A DNA stretch of 64,000 bases from Bacteroidales bacterium (GTDB taxonomy: Bacteria; Bacteroidota; Bacteroidia; Bacteroidales; UBA932): positions 62,001 through 126,000 of the forward strand of contig JAGBAO010000010.1 in assembly GCA_017938925.1 (NCBI GenBank). Reading direction: 5' to 3'. Below the pieces are notes generated by a model. The model had not been told where the DNA came from. It ran no database searches and saw nothing but the letters and a program-made list of their open reading frames with translations. Within the stretch, counting starts at the first letter, position 1; each line of letters starts with the position of its first letter. The position numbers and the translations under genes were made by a program. Below, in pieces: positions 53,271 through 62,296 of the stretch.

Positions 53271-53966
53271 ATGAAGGAACTGATGATGAACATGCCAGCT
53301 ATGCTTGCGCTGACAACAGGAGCTTATCTTCTGGGAGTCTGGGTGAAGAGGAAATCAGGACTTTCCATGCTGCATCCGTTCCTGATCAGTGTCCCTGTAG
53401 TGATCGCCATTCTCAAGGTCACTGACATTCCATGCAGTTTCTACATCGAATCAAACGTCATCATAGACTTTTTTCTCGGGCCCTGCGTCGTAGCCTTGGG
53501 CCTCCTCCTGTATGACCACAGGAAAATCATCAGTCGCAATCTTGTCGGAATCCTTTCCGCCGTGACCTCCGGAAGTGTTGTCGGCGTGGCAAGTGTATAT
53601 GCCATGTGCCGTATGCTGAGGCTGGATGAAGTCTTTCTCCTTTCCCTGGAGCCGAAGTCAGTGACTGCACCTATTGCCATCGAAATATCCACCTTCCTGG
53701 GTGGAGACCAGTCCCTGACAGCTGTTTCTGTTGTGCTCTGCGGTTTCATCGGAGCAGTCATAGGCCCGTTGATTCTGAAAGTCTTCCGTATGAAATCCCC
53801 TATTGCAAAGGGCCTCGCCATGGGCTGTGCGTCTCATGGCCTGGGAACAGCCCGAGCTATAGAGATGGGAGCGGTTGAAGGGGCCGTGAGCGGCCTTGCC
53901 ATAGCCCTGATGGGGGTTATGACAGCTGTTGCTGTTCCTCTTTTCAATCTTATCGTCGGATTATAA
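53271..53966 (+). CDS. LrgB family membrane protein
   Basis: 231 residues, about 7 membrane segments. LEPKSVTAPIAIEIS and GCASHGLGTARAIEMGAVEGA are the LrgB/CidB signature. Partner of the LrgA-like protein immediately upstream. Ends 9 bases before the convergent transglutaminase lipoprotein gene. Confidence 0.94.
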   Translation: MKELMMNMPAMLALTTGAYLLGVWVKRKSGLSMLHPFLISVPVVIAILKVTDIPCSFYIESNVIIDFFLGPCVVALGLLLYDHRKIISRNLVGILSAVTSGSVVGVASVYAMCRMLRLDEVFLLSLEPKSVTAPIAIEISTFLGGDQSLTAVSVVLCGFIGAVIGPLILKVFRMKSPIAKGLAMGCASHGLGTARAIEMGAVEGAVSGLAIALMGVMTAVAVPLFNLIVGL

Positions 53967-53975
53967 ACTCACCTC

Positions 53976-56591
53976 CTATAAGGCCTTTGATGTCTTGACG
54001 AGACTGTCGCCGAGGCCGATCGTATAGCCTTGCGAGAAGAACACAACCCTGTTGAAGGTGTCCGCAAGGAGTATAAGAGGCAGACGGCCGTTCTTTTCAA
54101 GCTTCATCTCGGTCGCGATCATCCTGCGGATACTTCCATCCTTGTCTATGCCGAACTTCACAGTCGAAGGCAGATTGAAGTGTTCAGAACGGAATTTCCT
54201 GCAGTCATCCTCAGTCGCAAATATGATCACTATAGGACGTCCCCAGGCCTCCAGTTCTGCAGCTGCAGCCGATATATCCATGAAGGCATGATTCGTCGGC
54301 TCAGTTCCGTAATCCACGAGGGCTACGGCGAAATAGCCGCGGCCTGTGGTTTCAAGAATAGACTTCTCATTTCCATCAAGAGTAAGATATTTTGCCTCCG
54401 AATCGAAGCTTCCTATGACACGGATCTGATCCTTGATGTCCCTCATAACGAGGTCTGCCACAGTGGTCTTACCCTCTTCGACTGTAAGGAAAGTGATATC
54501 TGCAAAGACATTTCCACCGGACATCCTGGAGCCGCTGACCAGCATATAGTAGCCGCAGTCCATTTCCGCAGGCTTCCTGAAAAGCTCCGACCACACTCCC
54601 TTGCCATAATTCAGAAGCTTGAAGGTGCCATCCTCATATTTTGAAATCGTGAAGTGAGTCTTGTACTTCGGATCATCGAGAAGAGGAATCTCCGAATAAC
54701 GCAGCTGGAGTTTTCCCTTAGGGCCGGCCACCTGTTCCTCTGCATTGAAGTCCACATCATAGACCACTCCGTCCTTTTCATATTTCAGTGCTCCTGTCAC
54801 GGCATCGCACCATGCCGGAATTCCGAACGAACGGCACATCGCCACAAAGAAGATCTCTCTTGAATTCCTGTCGGCAGTCCTTGTTTCCCAGACCCTTTGA
54901 GGACGTATCTGGATGTAATAGCCGCTGATGTCGTCACGCATGGTGAGGTTGTCCCTGCACCAGTCCACCAACAGAGCCGGATTCATGCGTACCGAATCAG
55001 CAAGTGACTGAGGCACAGCGTTCTGAAGGAAAGAACGATAAGGAGACAGGAGCTCACAGTTCACCCTTGGGCACAACACTCTTGACGCCTCTGATGCAGG
55101 ATCAGTATTATAAAGATGGTCTGCAAGAATATACGCCGGAGTGTCACGAAGATCCTTTTCGGAAACCGACAGCAGGAGATCCAGAGCCCTGGCTCCCATC
55201 CCCTTTGTAGAGGCTTCTGAGAGAAATGCAGAAATTTCCGGATGATTTCCTCTTGAAGCCACCATCACGCGGGCTGTCTTTTCTGAATCCAAGCCATGCT
55301 TGCGTGCAAATTCATGTGATTTCGCCTCATCGTAGAAGGTGGCCACATAGGCATTCCTGAGCGAGTCCTCATATTCCAGTCTGCACAGGTTCTCCGCAAC
55401 CTGCTCAGGGGTCACATCCGGAATCTGAGCATTCTCCACTGGCGGCACGACCTCCATTTCCAGATGAGGGATCTGGCTGAACTCCTTCTTGTCAAGCACG
55501 ATGGTGACCTCCTTATCCTTTCCATAAGACACCTTTGCAAAGCCGAATCTTCCGTCCTTGGCAGCATAGACCATCATGTCCCCGAGTCCGGCTGTCAGCC
55601 AGGTGCGTCCTTCCGCATCGGATTTCTTATATGCGACATTGGTGAAGGCAGAATAGTTATATATCTGGAAATTAACCTTGGCACCCTCAACAGGAGTTCC
55701 GTCTTCCGCCACAACAGTGATGATGACCTTAGCCGACTCAGGAGCATAGTTCTCTATCACGTTGATCTCCGTATAATTAGGATTCTGCTGCACGATTTCC
55801 TCCGGTCCGTCATATCTGCCTATGACATTGGTGTGCATGAGCATTCCGCGGCTGCCGGGAGCATTGAACCACGCGAGATTCAGAACCGGCTCCGGCTCAC
55901 AGGCACCCAGGAAGCACCATTCACCATCCACCCAGGCCTCCACCCAGGCATGGTTGCTGTCGGTGTGGGCCCAGCGAGGCGTATAGACCTGACGTGCAGG
56001 GATACCTACTGACCTGAGTGCCGCCACAAGAAGGGTCGACTCCTCGCCGCAGCGGCCGTAGGCAGTCTTCACCGTAGCCAACGGAGAACTTGTCCTGATG
56101 TCGGAAGGCATATATATGGCCTTCTCGTGGCACCAGTGATTCACTTCAAGCACGGCCTCGCGCATTCCCATATGCTTTATCCTTGGAGCAAGTTCCTCAT
56201 AAAAGACATAGCGCGAGCTGTCCAGATTCTCGTTGTTCACCCTGACCGGGAGCACAAAATGACGCACCTCACGCTCAGGCACCCTGCTTCCCCAAGGCAT
56301 TTCGTCCAAAGCCCTGCAGGTCATCCTGTAATGGTCGAGATAGTACTCCGGAGTCATGTTCAGCATATCTCCAAGCGGCATATATGCATAGAGAAACTCC
56401 AGAGCCTCCTTCTCGTCGGGTTTGAGCTGCATTGCATCAAGGTCTATGGAAGCCGCCTGAAGTATCGTCTGTCTGGTGGCAAGGTCCTGTCCGACCTGCT
56501 GACGGTATGAGCTGTCCGAGATAAAGTGAGTGGTACATCCTGTCAGGCAAAGAATTCCTGAAAGAATCGCTGTCAATGTCTTTTTCATCAT
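53976..56591 (-). CDS. Multidomain transglutaminase-like lipoprotein
   Basis: 871 residues. Lipobox cysteine at 19 (LTGC). A transglutaminase-like domain (about 145-245) has the catalytic Cys181 in YGRCGEES and His214 in SNHAWVEAW; the usual Asp-Pro is replaced by GACEPEP. A carboxypeptidase-regulatory/Ig-like domain follows (about 288-368). A second, degenerate transglutaminase copy is at about 565-620, with Arg575 at the Cys position (ADRNSREIFFVAMCRS against GRCGEESTLLVAALRS). The last 125 residues look like a thioredoxin fold without a CxxC pair. Likely cell-surface peptide or protein processing; target unknown. The start overlaps the tilS stop (ATGA). Confidence 0.85.
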   Translation of the reverse strand: MMKKTLTAILSGILCLTGCTTHFISDSSYRQQVGQDLATRQTILQAASIDLDAMQLKPDEKEALEFLYAYMPLGDMLNMTPEYYLDHYRMTCRALDEMPWGSRVPEREVRHFVLPVRVNNENLDSSRYVFYEELAPRIKHMGMREAVLEVNHWCHEKAIYMPSDIRTSSPLATVKTAYGRCGEESTLLVAALRSVGIPARQVYTPRWAHTDSNHAWVEAWVDGEWCFLGACEPEPVLNLAWFNAPGSRGMLMHTNVIGRYDGPEEIVQQNPNYTEINVIENYAPESAKVIITVVAEDGTPVEGAKVNFQIYNYSAFTNVAYKKSDAEGRTWLTAGLGDMMVYAAKDGRFGFAKVSYGKDKEVTIVLDKKEFSQIPHLEMEVVPPVENAQIPDVTPEQVAENLCRLEYEDSLRNAYVATFYDEAKSHEFARKHGLDSEKTARVMVASRGNHPEISAFLSEASTKGMGARALDLLLSVSEKDLRDTPAYILADHLYNTDPASEASRVLCPRVNCELLSPYRSFLQNAVPQSLADSVRMNPALLVDWCRDNLTMRDDISGYYIQIRPQRVWETRTADRNSREIFFVAMCRSFGIPAWCDAVTGALKYEKDGVVYDVDFNAEEQVAGPKGKLQLRYSEIPLLDDPKYKTHFTISKYEDGTFKLLNYGKGVWSELFRKPAEMDCGYYMLVSGSRMSGGNVFADITFLTVEEGKTTVADLVMRDIKDQIRVIGSFDSEAKYLTLDGNEKSILETTGRGYFAVALVDYGTEPTNHAFMDISAAAAELEAWGRPIVIIFATEDDCRKFRSEHFNLPSTVKFGIDKDGSIRRMIATEMKLEKNGRLPLILLADTFNRVVFFSQGYTIGLGDSLVKTSKAL

Positions 56592-58087
56592 TTCATTTCA
56601 GTTATTCTGATGACACGTCCTGTGGCATCGTTAATTTTGTATTTATCATCCATCCTTACGCAAAGGACTGCAGCCACACGGTTTTCCATGGCTCCCGCGC
56701 AGTCCGCAAGCATCACGGCTGAAGATTTTTCAAAGGCATCATATTTCAGGTCGGCAAAAAGGTCACTGACCTTCTTCTTTCCTTTCATCCCGAAAGGCAC
56801 AAACCAGTCTCCCTGACGCCATCTGCGCAGGGCAAACGGGAATCTGAGTCTGTCGGCGTCGAACTGAAGCACGCCTTCAGGCTGCTTTAACGGCATATTC
56901 TTCGTCCGCTCCAGTTCTTCCACACGAAACCTTCTTCCGCATATATGATAGGTCCCGGGACCTGGTACCGGCATGAAATCATCGCCGTGGGTCAGCGGTG
57001 CCCGGGTGTCTGACAAGTGGCGGGACGGATCTGGGTTCTCCTCGCGAGGGATTATCGTCAACTCTCCCCTTCCTGTCATCAGGACATGTGTGTCCGACTC
57101 GAAACGCTTACCCGAGACTGTGCGGTCGGAGGCGAGAAGATCTTCAATGGAGGCAAGGACAGGATGATTGAAGCCGTATGGTTCGAGGATATAGTATAAA
57201 AGGTATCGCCAGTGAGGGTGGGAGAGCAGGGGGGCTGTGGGGATGGAGAGATTCCCGGTCGAGCCGGGAATGACGGACTGGGAGCCGGAAATGACGGAGC
57301 TGCAATAGTCCTTCACTATTTCCGAGGCTTCACAGAAGTATCCCATTTCACGGTTGAGAGTGCGGATGAACGACGGGTTGATCTTCTCGAAGACCGGAAA
57401 CACCTCGTTGCGGATGCGGTTACGCTTGTAATCTGACAATGCGTTGGTGCTGTCCTCGCGATATGCAACCTTATTGACGAAGGCGTATCCCTCGATCATC
57501 TTGCGGGTGCACTCCAGCAAAGGGCGGATCAGCTTCAGATCAGCGGCATACGGCAGATCCGAAATCAGAGACATTCCCCCGAGTCCCTTCATACCAGTAC
57601 CACGCAAAAGATTGAGAATCAACGTCTCCGCATTATCATTCGCATTATGTGCCACAGCAACTGCTGCATATCCATGTTCCCTGCACAAGCGGGCAAACCA
57701 GCCATATCTGAGATCACGGGCGGCCATCTCTATGCTCACCCCGTGCTCCCTTGCATATTCCTCAGTATCAAAGTCAGTCACATGGCAGATTACACCATGC
57801 TCATCTGCCCAGGCACGCACAAGAGCTTCATCCCCGTCGCTTTCCTCACCTCTGAGATGAAAGTTGCAATGGGCAAGTGCAATGGCGTCAGAGCCATATT
57901 TCCTGAGAAAAAGATCTGCCATGCACATGGAATCGACTCCCCCGCTGACTGCCAGCAGAGCCCTTGACCTTCCTGATCCCGGAACGGTCAGTCCGTCGGA
58001 AGCCGTATGCGACACAGCACAAGGGGCCGACCAAATACTGATCAGCCCCTCTATCCTTTCCATCGCCTGAGCAAAATGCCTCTGCAT
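56588..58087 (-). CDS. tilS: tRNA(Ile)-lysidine synthase TilS
   Basis: 499 residues. Adds lysine to C34 of tRNA-Ile(CAU) so that it reads AUA, an essential step. PP-loop motif AVSGGVDSMCMADLF (from residue 47), then ALAHCNFHLRGEESDGDE and AVAHNANDNAETLILNLLRG. A C-terminal domain ends with the conserved FALRRWRQGDWFVPFGMKGKKKVSDLF. Oddity: residues about 264-280 (ISGSQSVIPGSTGNLSIP) in the linker are encoded by a palindromic repeat shared with tsaB. Its ATG overlaps the DUF3078 stop by one base. Confidence 0.95.
   Translation of the reverse strand: MQRHFAQAMERIEGLISIWSAPCAVSHTASDGLTVPGSGRSRALLAVSGGVDSMCMADLFLRKYGSDAIALAHCNFHLRGEESDGDEALVRAWADEHGVICHVTDFDTEEYAREHGVSIEMAARDLRYGWFARLCREHGYAAVAVAHNANDNAETLILNLLRGTGMKGLGGMSLISDLPYAADLKLIRPLLECTRKMIEGYAFVNKVAYREDSTNALSDYKRNRIRNEVFPVFEKINPSFIRTLNREMGYFCEASEIVKDYCSSVISGSQSVIPGSTGNLSIPTAPLLSHPHWRYLLYYILEPYGFNHPVLASIEDLLASDRTVSGKRFESDTHVLMTGRGELTIIPREENPDPSRHLSDTRAPLTHGDDFMPVPGPGTYHICGRRFRVEELERTKNMPLKQPEGVLQFDADRLRFPFALRRWRQGDWFVPFGMKGKKKVSDLFADLKYDAFEKSSAVMLADCAGAMENRVAAVLCVRMDDKYKINDATGRVIRITEMK
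57248..57277. repeat. Palindromic repeat inside tilS
   Basis: ATTCCCGG (57251-57258) and CCGGGAAT (57264-57271) form a perfect 8-bp stem. Identical at 29 of 30 bases to the tsaB copy at 305. A degraded half copy, GGGAGCCGGAAATGACGGAG, follows at 57280-57299. Here the repeat is read from the opposite strand, as SVIPGSTGNLS. Confidence 0.85.
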
Positions 58088-59253
58088 TATTTCTTAGATG
58101 CGATTGTGTAGGTGAATCCGAATGCGAGTGACTCCTTGAACTGCACACGCGCCTTTCCTTCAGGGAACTTGTCGATATCCTTAGGATTGGTTATCATGAT
58201 GGTGTCATCATAGATAAGGTTCGTGGTGAGTGTGAGCGAGAAGTACTTTGCGAGTTTCCAGTCTATACGGTTGTCCCAGTTGATACGAGGGCACTTTCCT
58301 CCCACAGTGTTCTGACCGGCGAGGTAGTTGTAGAAGAGAACGACCTGGGTCGTATACTTGAAGTTGTCGTTCACGTTCACTGCAGCGTCGACCTTGAGCT
58401 GGGCACCGAACTCGAATCTTGCACTCTGATACAGATTTCCGAGAGCACTTGCAGCCTTTTCGACATCTTCCTTCACACCTGCCGCCTGAGCATCTGCCAA
58501 AGCTTTTTCGGCAGCGCCGAGCATATCATCTGTGGTAGACTTCTTCAGATTCATCGAATAGCTCTTCCTGAGGAGGTCGTCACGGACGATGACATAACCT
58601 CCGGTGAGAGGCGCGAAGTTCACTGACAGCCACTTGGTCGGCTTGTAATCGATACCGAGTGCGAGATTAGTGTATGCAGGAGCAAGGAAACCTGACTTCA
58701 GAACGCGGGCATCTTTCCACAGGTCCTTGAGGAAACCCTTATCCTCAATTTCCTCAAGAGAGCCGTAACCGTCTGGAGTACCCGGAGTATTATAGTCATA
58801 TCCTGTAGTGAACTGAGACTTGAAATCAAAGTTTGCAGAGAAGAACAGCACATCCTTGTATGCCTTGTATCCCCACTTGCTTTCAAGGTAGATACGGTCA
58901 GTGCTCTTCTGAAGGATCGGCTTTGACGAAGCATAGAGGAAACCGTAGTCGAGCTGGAGACGGTTGTTCCAGAACATCTCGTTCCTTGCATAGTTGGCGT
59001 TTCCGTCGATGAATCCCTGGAAGCTCACGGTGTTGTCTCCACCGGCTGCCCAGTTGGTAAGCGATGTCTGACCGACATTGAGGTTTGTCATCAGGGAATT
59101 GGTCCAATACTTAGGCTTCTCGACCTCAGGAGCCACTTCCGGAGCTTCTGTAATTGCCTTTGCCGCCTCTGCAGCAGCTGTCTGAGCATCCTGAGCTGAC
59201 GCCGACACCATTGCGCATGCCGCGCAGATGAATGAGATAAATATTTTTTTCAT
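58087..59253 (-). CDS. DUF3078 family outer membrane-like protein
   Basis: 388 residues from the ATG at 59253 (MKKIFISFICAACAMVSASA, signal peptide). An Ala/Glu-rich stretch (about 21-50) precedes a barrel-like domain. LNVGQTSLTNWAAGGDNTVS is the family signature, and the protein ends in aromatic-alternating strands with LAFGFTYTIASKK. Probably an outer-membrane beta barrel of unknown function, confined to Bacteroidetes. Linked to tilS by TAATG overlap. Confidence 0.85.
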   Translation of the reverse strand: MKKIFISFICAACAMVSASAQDAQTAAAEAAKAITEAPEVAPEVEKPKYWTNSLMTNLNVGQTSLTNWAAGGDNTVSFQGFIDGNANYARNEMFWNNRLQLDYGFLYASSKPILQKSTDRIYLESKWGYKAYKDVLFFSANFDFKSQFTTGYDYNTPGTPDGYGSLEEIEDKGFLKDLWKDARVLKSGFLAPAYTNLALGIDYKPTKWLSVNFAPLTGGYVIVRDDLLRKSYSMNLKKSTTDDMLGAAEKALADAQAAGVKEDVEKAASALGNLYQSARFEFGAQLKVDAAVNVNDNFKYTTQVVLFYNYLAGQNTVGGKCPRINWDNRIDWKLAKYFSLTLTTNLIYDDTIMITNPKDIDKFPEGKARVQFKESLAFGFTYTIASKK

Positions 59254-59267
59254 GGTCTTTGGATTTA

Positions 59268-60749
59268 CTAGTATGAAATTGCAAAAAGAACGCGGCGGCT
59301 CGACGGCTTGCCGGAGTAGATGCATGTGCCTTCCTCCTCGCAGACTGCGCTGTCCACAGGGATACAGCGGATGGTCGCCTTTGTCTCCTCCTTGATCTTC
59401 TCCTCGGTCTCAGGAGTTCCGTCCCAGTGGCAGAGCAGGAAGCCTCCCTTTGTGATCTCCTCCTTGAACTCTTCCCAGGTGTCCACCTTGCGGATGCTCT
59501 CATCACGGAACTTGAGGGCCTTGGCATATATGTTTGACTGAATGTCATCAAGAAGAGCGGCGATCACGTCTGCAATGCCCTCCTGCTGATGAGACGACTT
59601 CTCGCATGTGTCGCGGCGTGCCAGCTCGACAGTGCCGTTCTCAAGGTCACGTCCACCCATTGCAAGACGCACCGGAACTCCCTTGAGCTCCCACTCTGCG
59701 AACTTGAATCCCGGACGGAGTGTGTCGCGGCTGTCGATCTTCACGCTGATTCCCTTTGCCTCAAGTTCCTTCTTGAATGAGTCCATCTTGTCGAGGATAG
59801 CATTGTTGACTGCTTCGTCCTTTCCTGTGATAGGAACCATGACAACCTGGATCGGAGCGAGCTTCGGAGGAAGCACAAGACCGTTATCGTCTCCGTGAGC
59901 CATTATCAGGGCACCCATCAGACGGGTAGAAACTCCCCACGATGTAGCCCATACATACTCCTGCTTGCCTTCCTTGTTGGTGAACATCACGTCGAAGGCC
60001 TTGGCAAAGTTCTGTCCGAGGAAGTGGGATGTACCCGCCTGCAGAGCCTTTCCGTCCTGCATGAGAGCCTCGATGGTCATTGTGTCGAGAGCACCGGCGA
60101 AACGCTCGTTAGGACTCTTGTGGCCGACAACGACAGGGACGGCCATATAGTTTCTTGCAAAATCCGCATATACGTTCACCATCTTCATTGTCTCCTCCTC
60201 AGCCTCCTGACGGGTTGCATGAGCGGTGTGACCCTCCTGCCAGAGGAACTCTGCGGTGCGGAGGAAAAGACGGGTACGCATCTCCCAGCGCACGACATTC
60301 GCCCACTGGTTGCAGAGGATCGGGAGGTCTCTCCATGATGTCACCCAGTTCTTGTATGTGTTCCAGATGATTGTCTCGGATGTAGGACGGACGATGAGCT
60401 CCTCCTCGAGCTTAGCCGAAGGATCCACGACCACTCCGTTTCCGTTCGGATCCGCCATGAGCCTGTGGTGCGTCACCACGGCACACTCCTTTGCAAATCC
60501 CTCGACATGCTCCGCCTCACGGCTAAGGAATGACTTCGGAATGAAAAGCGGGAAATATGCATTCTGGTGCCCTGTATCTTTGAACATCTTGTCCAAGACA
60601 TCCTGCATCTTCTCCCAGATTGCATAACCATATGGTTTGATCACCATACATCCCCTGACAGCCGAACGCTCGGCGAGATCCGCCTTCACCACAAGGTTGT
60701 CGTACCACTGAGAGTAGTTATCTGACCTTTTTGTTACCTCTTTTGCCAT
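59268..60749 (-). CDS. proS: Prolyl-tRNA synthetase (archaeal/eukaryote-like type)
   Basis: 493 residues from the ATG at 60749; the 27 upstream codons of the longer frame are not conserved. Class II synthetase: motif 2 region [29 protein letters not shown] in part, motif 3 in [19 protein letters not shown], and the anticodon-binding plus C-terminal zinc-like domain typical of this shorter type, ending with [11 protein letters not shown]-like wording ([12 protein letters not shown]). It lacks the editing insert of the bacterial type. Attaches proline to tRNA-Pro. Confidence 0.96.
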   Translation of the reverse strand: MAKEVTKRSDNYSQWYDNLVVKADLAERSAVRGCMVIKPYGYAIWEKMQDVLDKMFKDTGHQNAYFPLFIPKSFLSREAEHVEGFAKECAVVTHHRLMADPNGNGVVVDPSAKLEEELIVRPTSETIIWNTYKNWVTSWRDLPILCNQWANVVRWEMRTRLFLRTAEFLWQEGHTAHATRQEAEEETMKMVNVYADFARNYMAVPVVVGHKSPNERFAGALDTMTIEALMQDGKALQAGTSHFLGQNFAKAFDVMFTNKEGKQEYVWATSWGVSTRLMGALIMAHGDDNGLVLPPKLAPIQVVMVPITGKDEAVNNAILDKMDSFKKELEAKGISVKIDSRDTLRPGFKFAEWELKGVPVRLAMGGRDLENGTVELARRDTCEKSSHQQEGIADVIAALLDDIQSNIYAKALKFRDESIRKVDTWEEFKEEITKGGFLLCHWDGTPETEEKIKEETKATIRCIPVDSAVCEEEGTCIYSGKPSSRRVLFAISY

Positions 60750-60907
60750 TGTATTTTTGTTTTTAATTATTTTATCCCTATTATTGTGTCCTGCGATAAA
60801 CTTCGGGTTGTCACAGGTGTCAAACCTCATGACGCGCGGTATGCTTATTGCAGAATATAACAGGTTGCGAAGATACGAAATTATTATAAATAATAGGAGA
60901 CTTGAAC

Positions 60908-62275
60908 ATGAAAAAGAGTTCTATGCTACTGATTACGGCGGCCTTGGTGCTCTCGTCATGCGGAACAGCCGCTCTGACCGCTTCGTCCGACAACGGACAG
61001 AAGTTCCAGGACGGCATATACGGCAGCTCCCCTTCATTCCGTTCAAAGGAGGAAAAGGCCGAAGACCTGGCTGCCACTGATGCCCTGGTAGAAAAGACAA
61101 AAGCATCAGAAATATACCTGTTCGGAGACAGGAAGGACACCATAATGCTGGCCGACAACCAGTCTGCCAAGATACAGTATGACCGTCAGACAGGAGGCAC
61201 CGTCGTGACAGTGTCAGAAAACCCATACGCACTGAACTACGACATAGACTTCTACTACTCGCCATACAGTGTGGGAAGCGCGTGGTATTGGAGCCGTCAC
61301 TATGATCCATGGTACTGGAACACATGGTCTTACGCACCATGGAGATATCACGGCTGGTATGACCCGTTCTATGTGGGAGGCTGGTATGACCCATGGTATT
61401 ACAGCGGATTCCACGACCCTTGGTACTATGGAGGCTGGGGCTGGAATCACTGGTACGGCTATTATCATCACCCGCACTACTGCGGCTGGTACGGAGGCTG
61501 GTATCCTCATCATGGACACGGACACATACATGGTCCGGGACACATCCATGACAAGCCGGGCGGACACGGACACAACAGGCATCTCAGAGGCCAAAGATAC
61601 CAGACAGGATCAGACAGAGTGTTCTCAAGCAGGACATCGCTCAGAGGAGGTTCCAGCGTGAGGAATACGACAGGAAGGAACGCCTCTGCCGTGTCGTCAG
61701 GCACGACTTCAACCAGAAGATCCGGCAGCGGACTTGCAGCAGGACGGACGGTTTCGGGCAGGACCACGGCTGTCAAGAGCAGCGGTACCTCAAGCATAAG
61801 AAACAGCATGACCTCCGGCACAAGAAGTGCGGTGGGTTCTTCCAGACCTTCGGGCACAAAGCCGACAGCTTCAAGGGGCAGTGCGGTGACCAGCGGCAGA
61901 AGTTCTTCAGTTTCAAGAGGTGCCGTTGGAGCAGCCGCAAACCATAGGAGACCTGCTACCGTAAGTTCCAGCAGAAGTTCCTCTTCCAGCTCAGGATCGT
62001 CTTCCATCTCACGCGGTTCGTCGTCCGGCAGCAGCAAGAGCTACAGAAGCAGTTCATCGTCAAGCACTTCATCCAGAAGCAGCGCGGCGTCAAGCTACAG
62101 CAGGAGTTCTTCTTCAAGCCAGACAAGGAGTTCTTCATCAAACTACGGAAGCGGCAGCAGCTATAACAGAAGCAGCTCAAGCAGCTTTGGCGGAGGAAGC
62201 ACCAGGAGCTCCGGAAGCTACGGTGGCGGCGGAGGAAGCAGCAGGAGCGGAGGCTCAGGCGGTTACAGAAGATAA
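60908..62275 (+). CDS. Lipoprotein with aromatic-rich, His-rich and Ser-rich low-complexity regions
   Basis: 455 residues from ATG 60908, with AGGAG 9 bases upstream, a rare good Shine-Dalgarno here. Lipobox cysteine at 18 (LVLSSC). Residues about 113-200 are packed with Trp, Tyr and DP repeats ([19 protein letters not shown]). About 201-223 is His/Gly-rich ([14 protein letters not shown]), a possible metal site. About 230-455 is almost only Ser, Arg, Gly, Thr and Ala. I recall similar Bacteroidetes proteins under the uninformative name vitellogenin II precursor. Surface or structural role is a guess. Confidence 0.82.
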   Translation: MKKSSMLLITAALVLSSCGTAALTASSDNGQKFQDGIYGSSPSFRSKEEKAEDLAATDALVEKTKASEIYLFGDRKDTIMLADNQSAKIQYDRQTGGTVVTVSENPYALNYDIDFYYSPYSVGSAWYWSRHYDPWYWNTWSYAPWRYHGWYDPFYVGGWYDPWYYSGFHDPWYYGGWGWNHWYGYYHHPHYCGWYGGWYPHHGHGHIHGPGHIHDKPGGHGHNRHLRGQRYQTGSDRVFSSRTSLRGGSSVRNTTGRNASAVSSGTTSTRRSGSGLAAGRTVSGRTTAVKSSGTSSIRNSMTSGTRSAVGSSRPSGTKPTASRGSAVTSGRSSSVSRGAVGAAANHRRPATVSSSRSSSSSSGSSSISRGSSSGSSKSYRSSSSSSTSSRSSAASSYSRSSSSSQTRSSSSNYGSGSSYNRSSSSSFGGGSTRSSGSYGGGGGSSRSGGSGGYRR

Positions 62276-62296
62276 TATATTCATAAAGGCATATAT

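Noticed and set aside
61510-62037. Minus-strand frame rich in Leu and Glu opposite the serine-rich lipoprotein
   Set aside because: It is the complement of Ser/Arg-biased codons and has no domain.
61950-62270. Tandem DNA repeat in the Ser-rich region
   Set aside because: AGCAGC/TCTTCC strings reflect amino-acid bias; there is no regular repeat unit.
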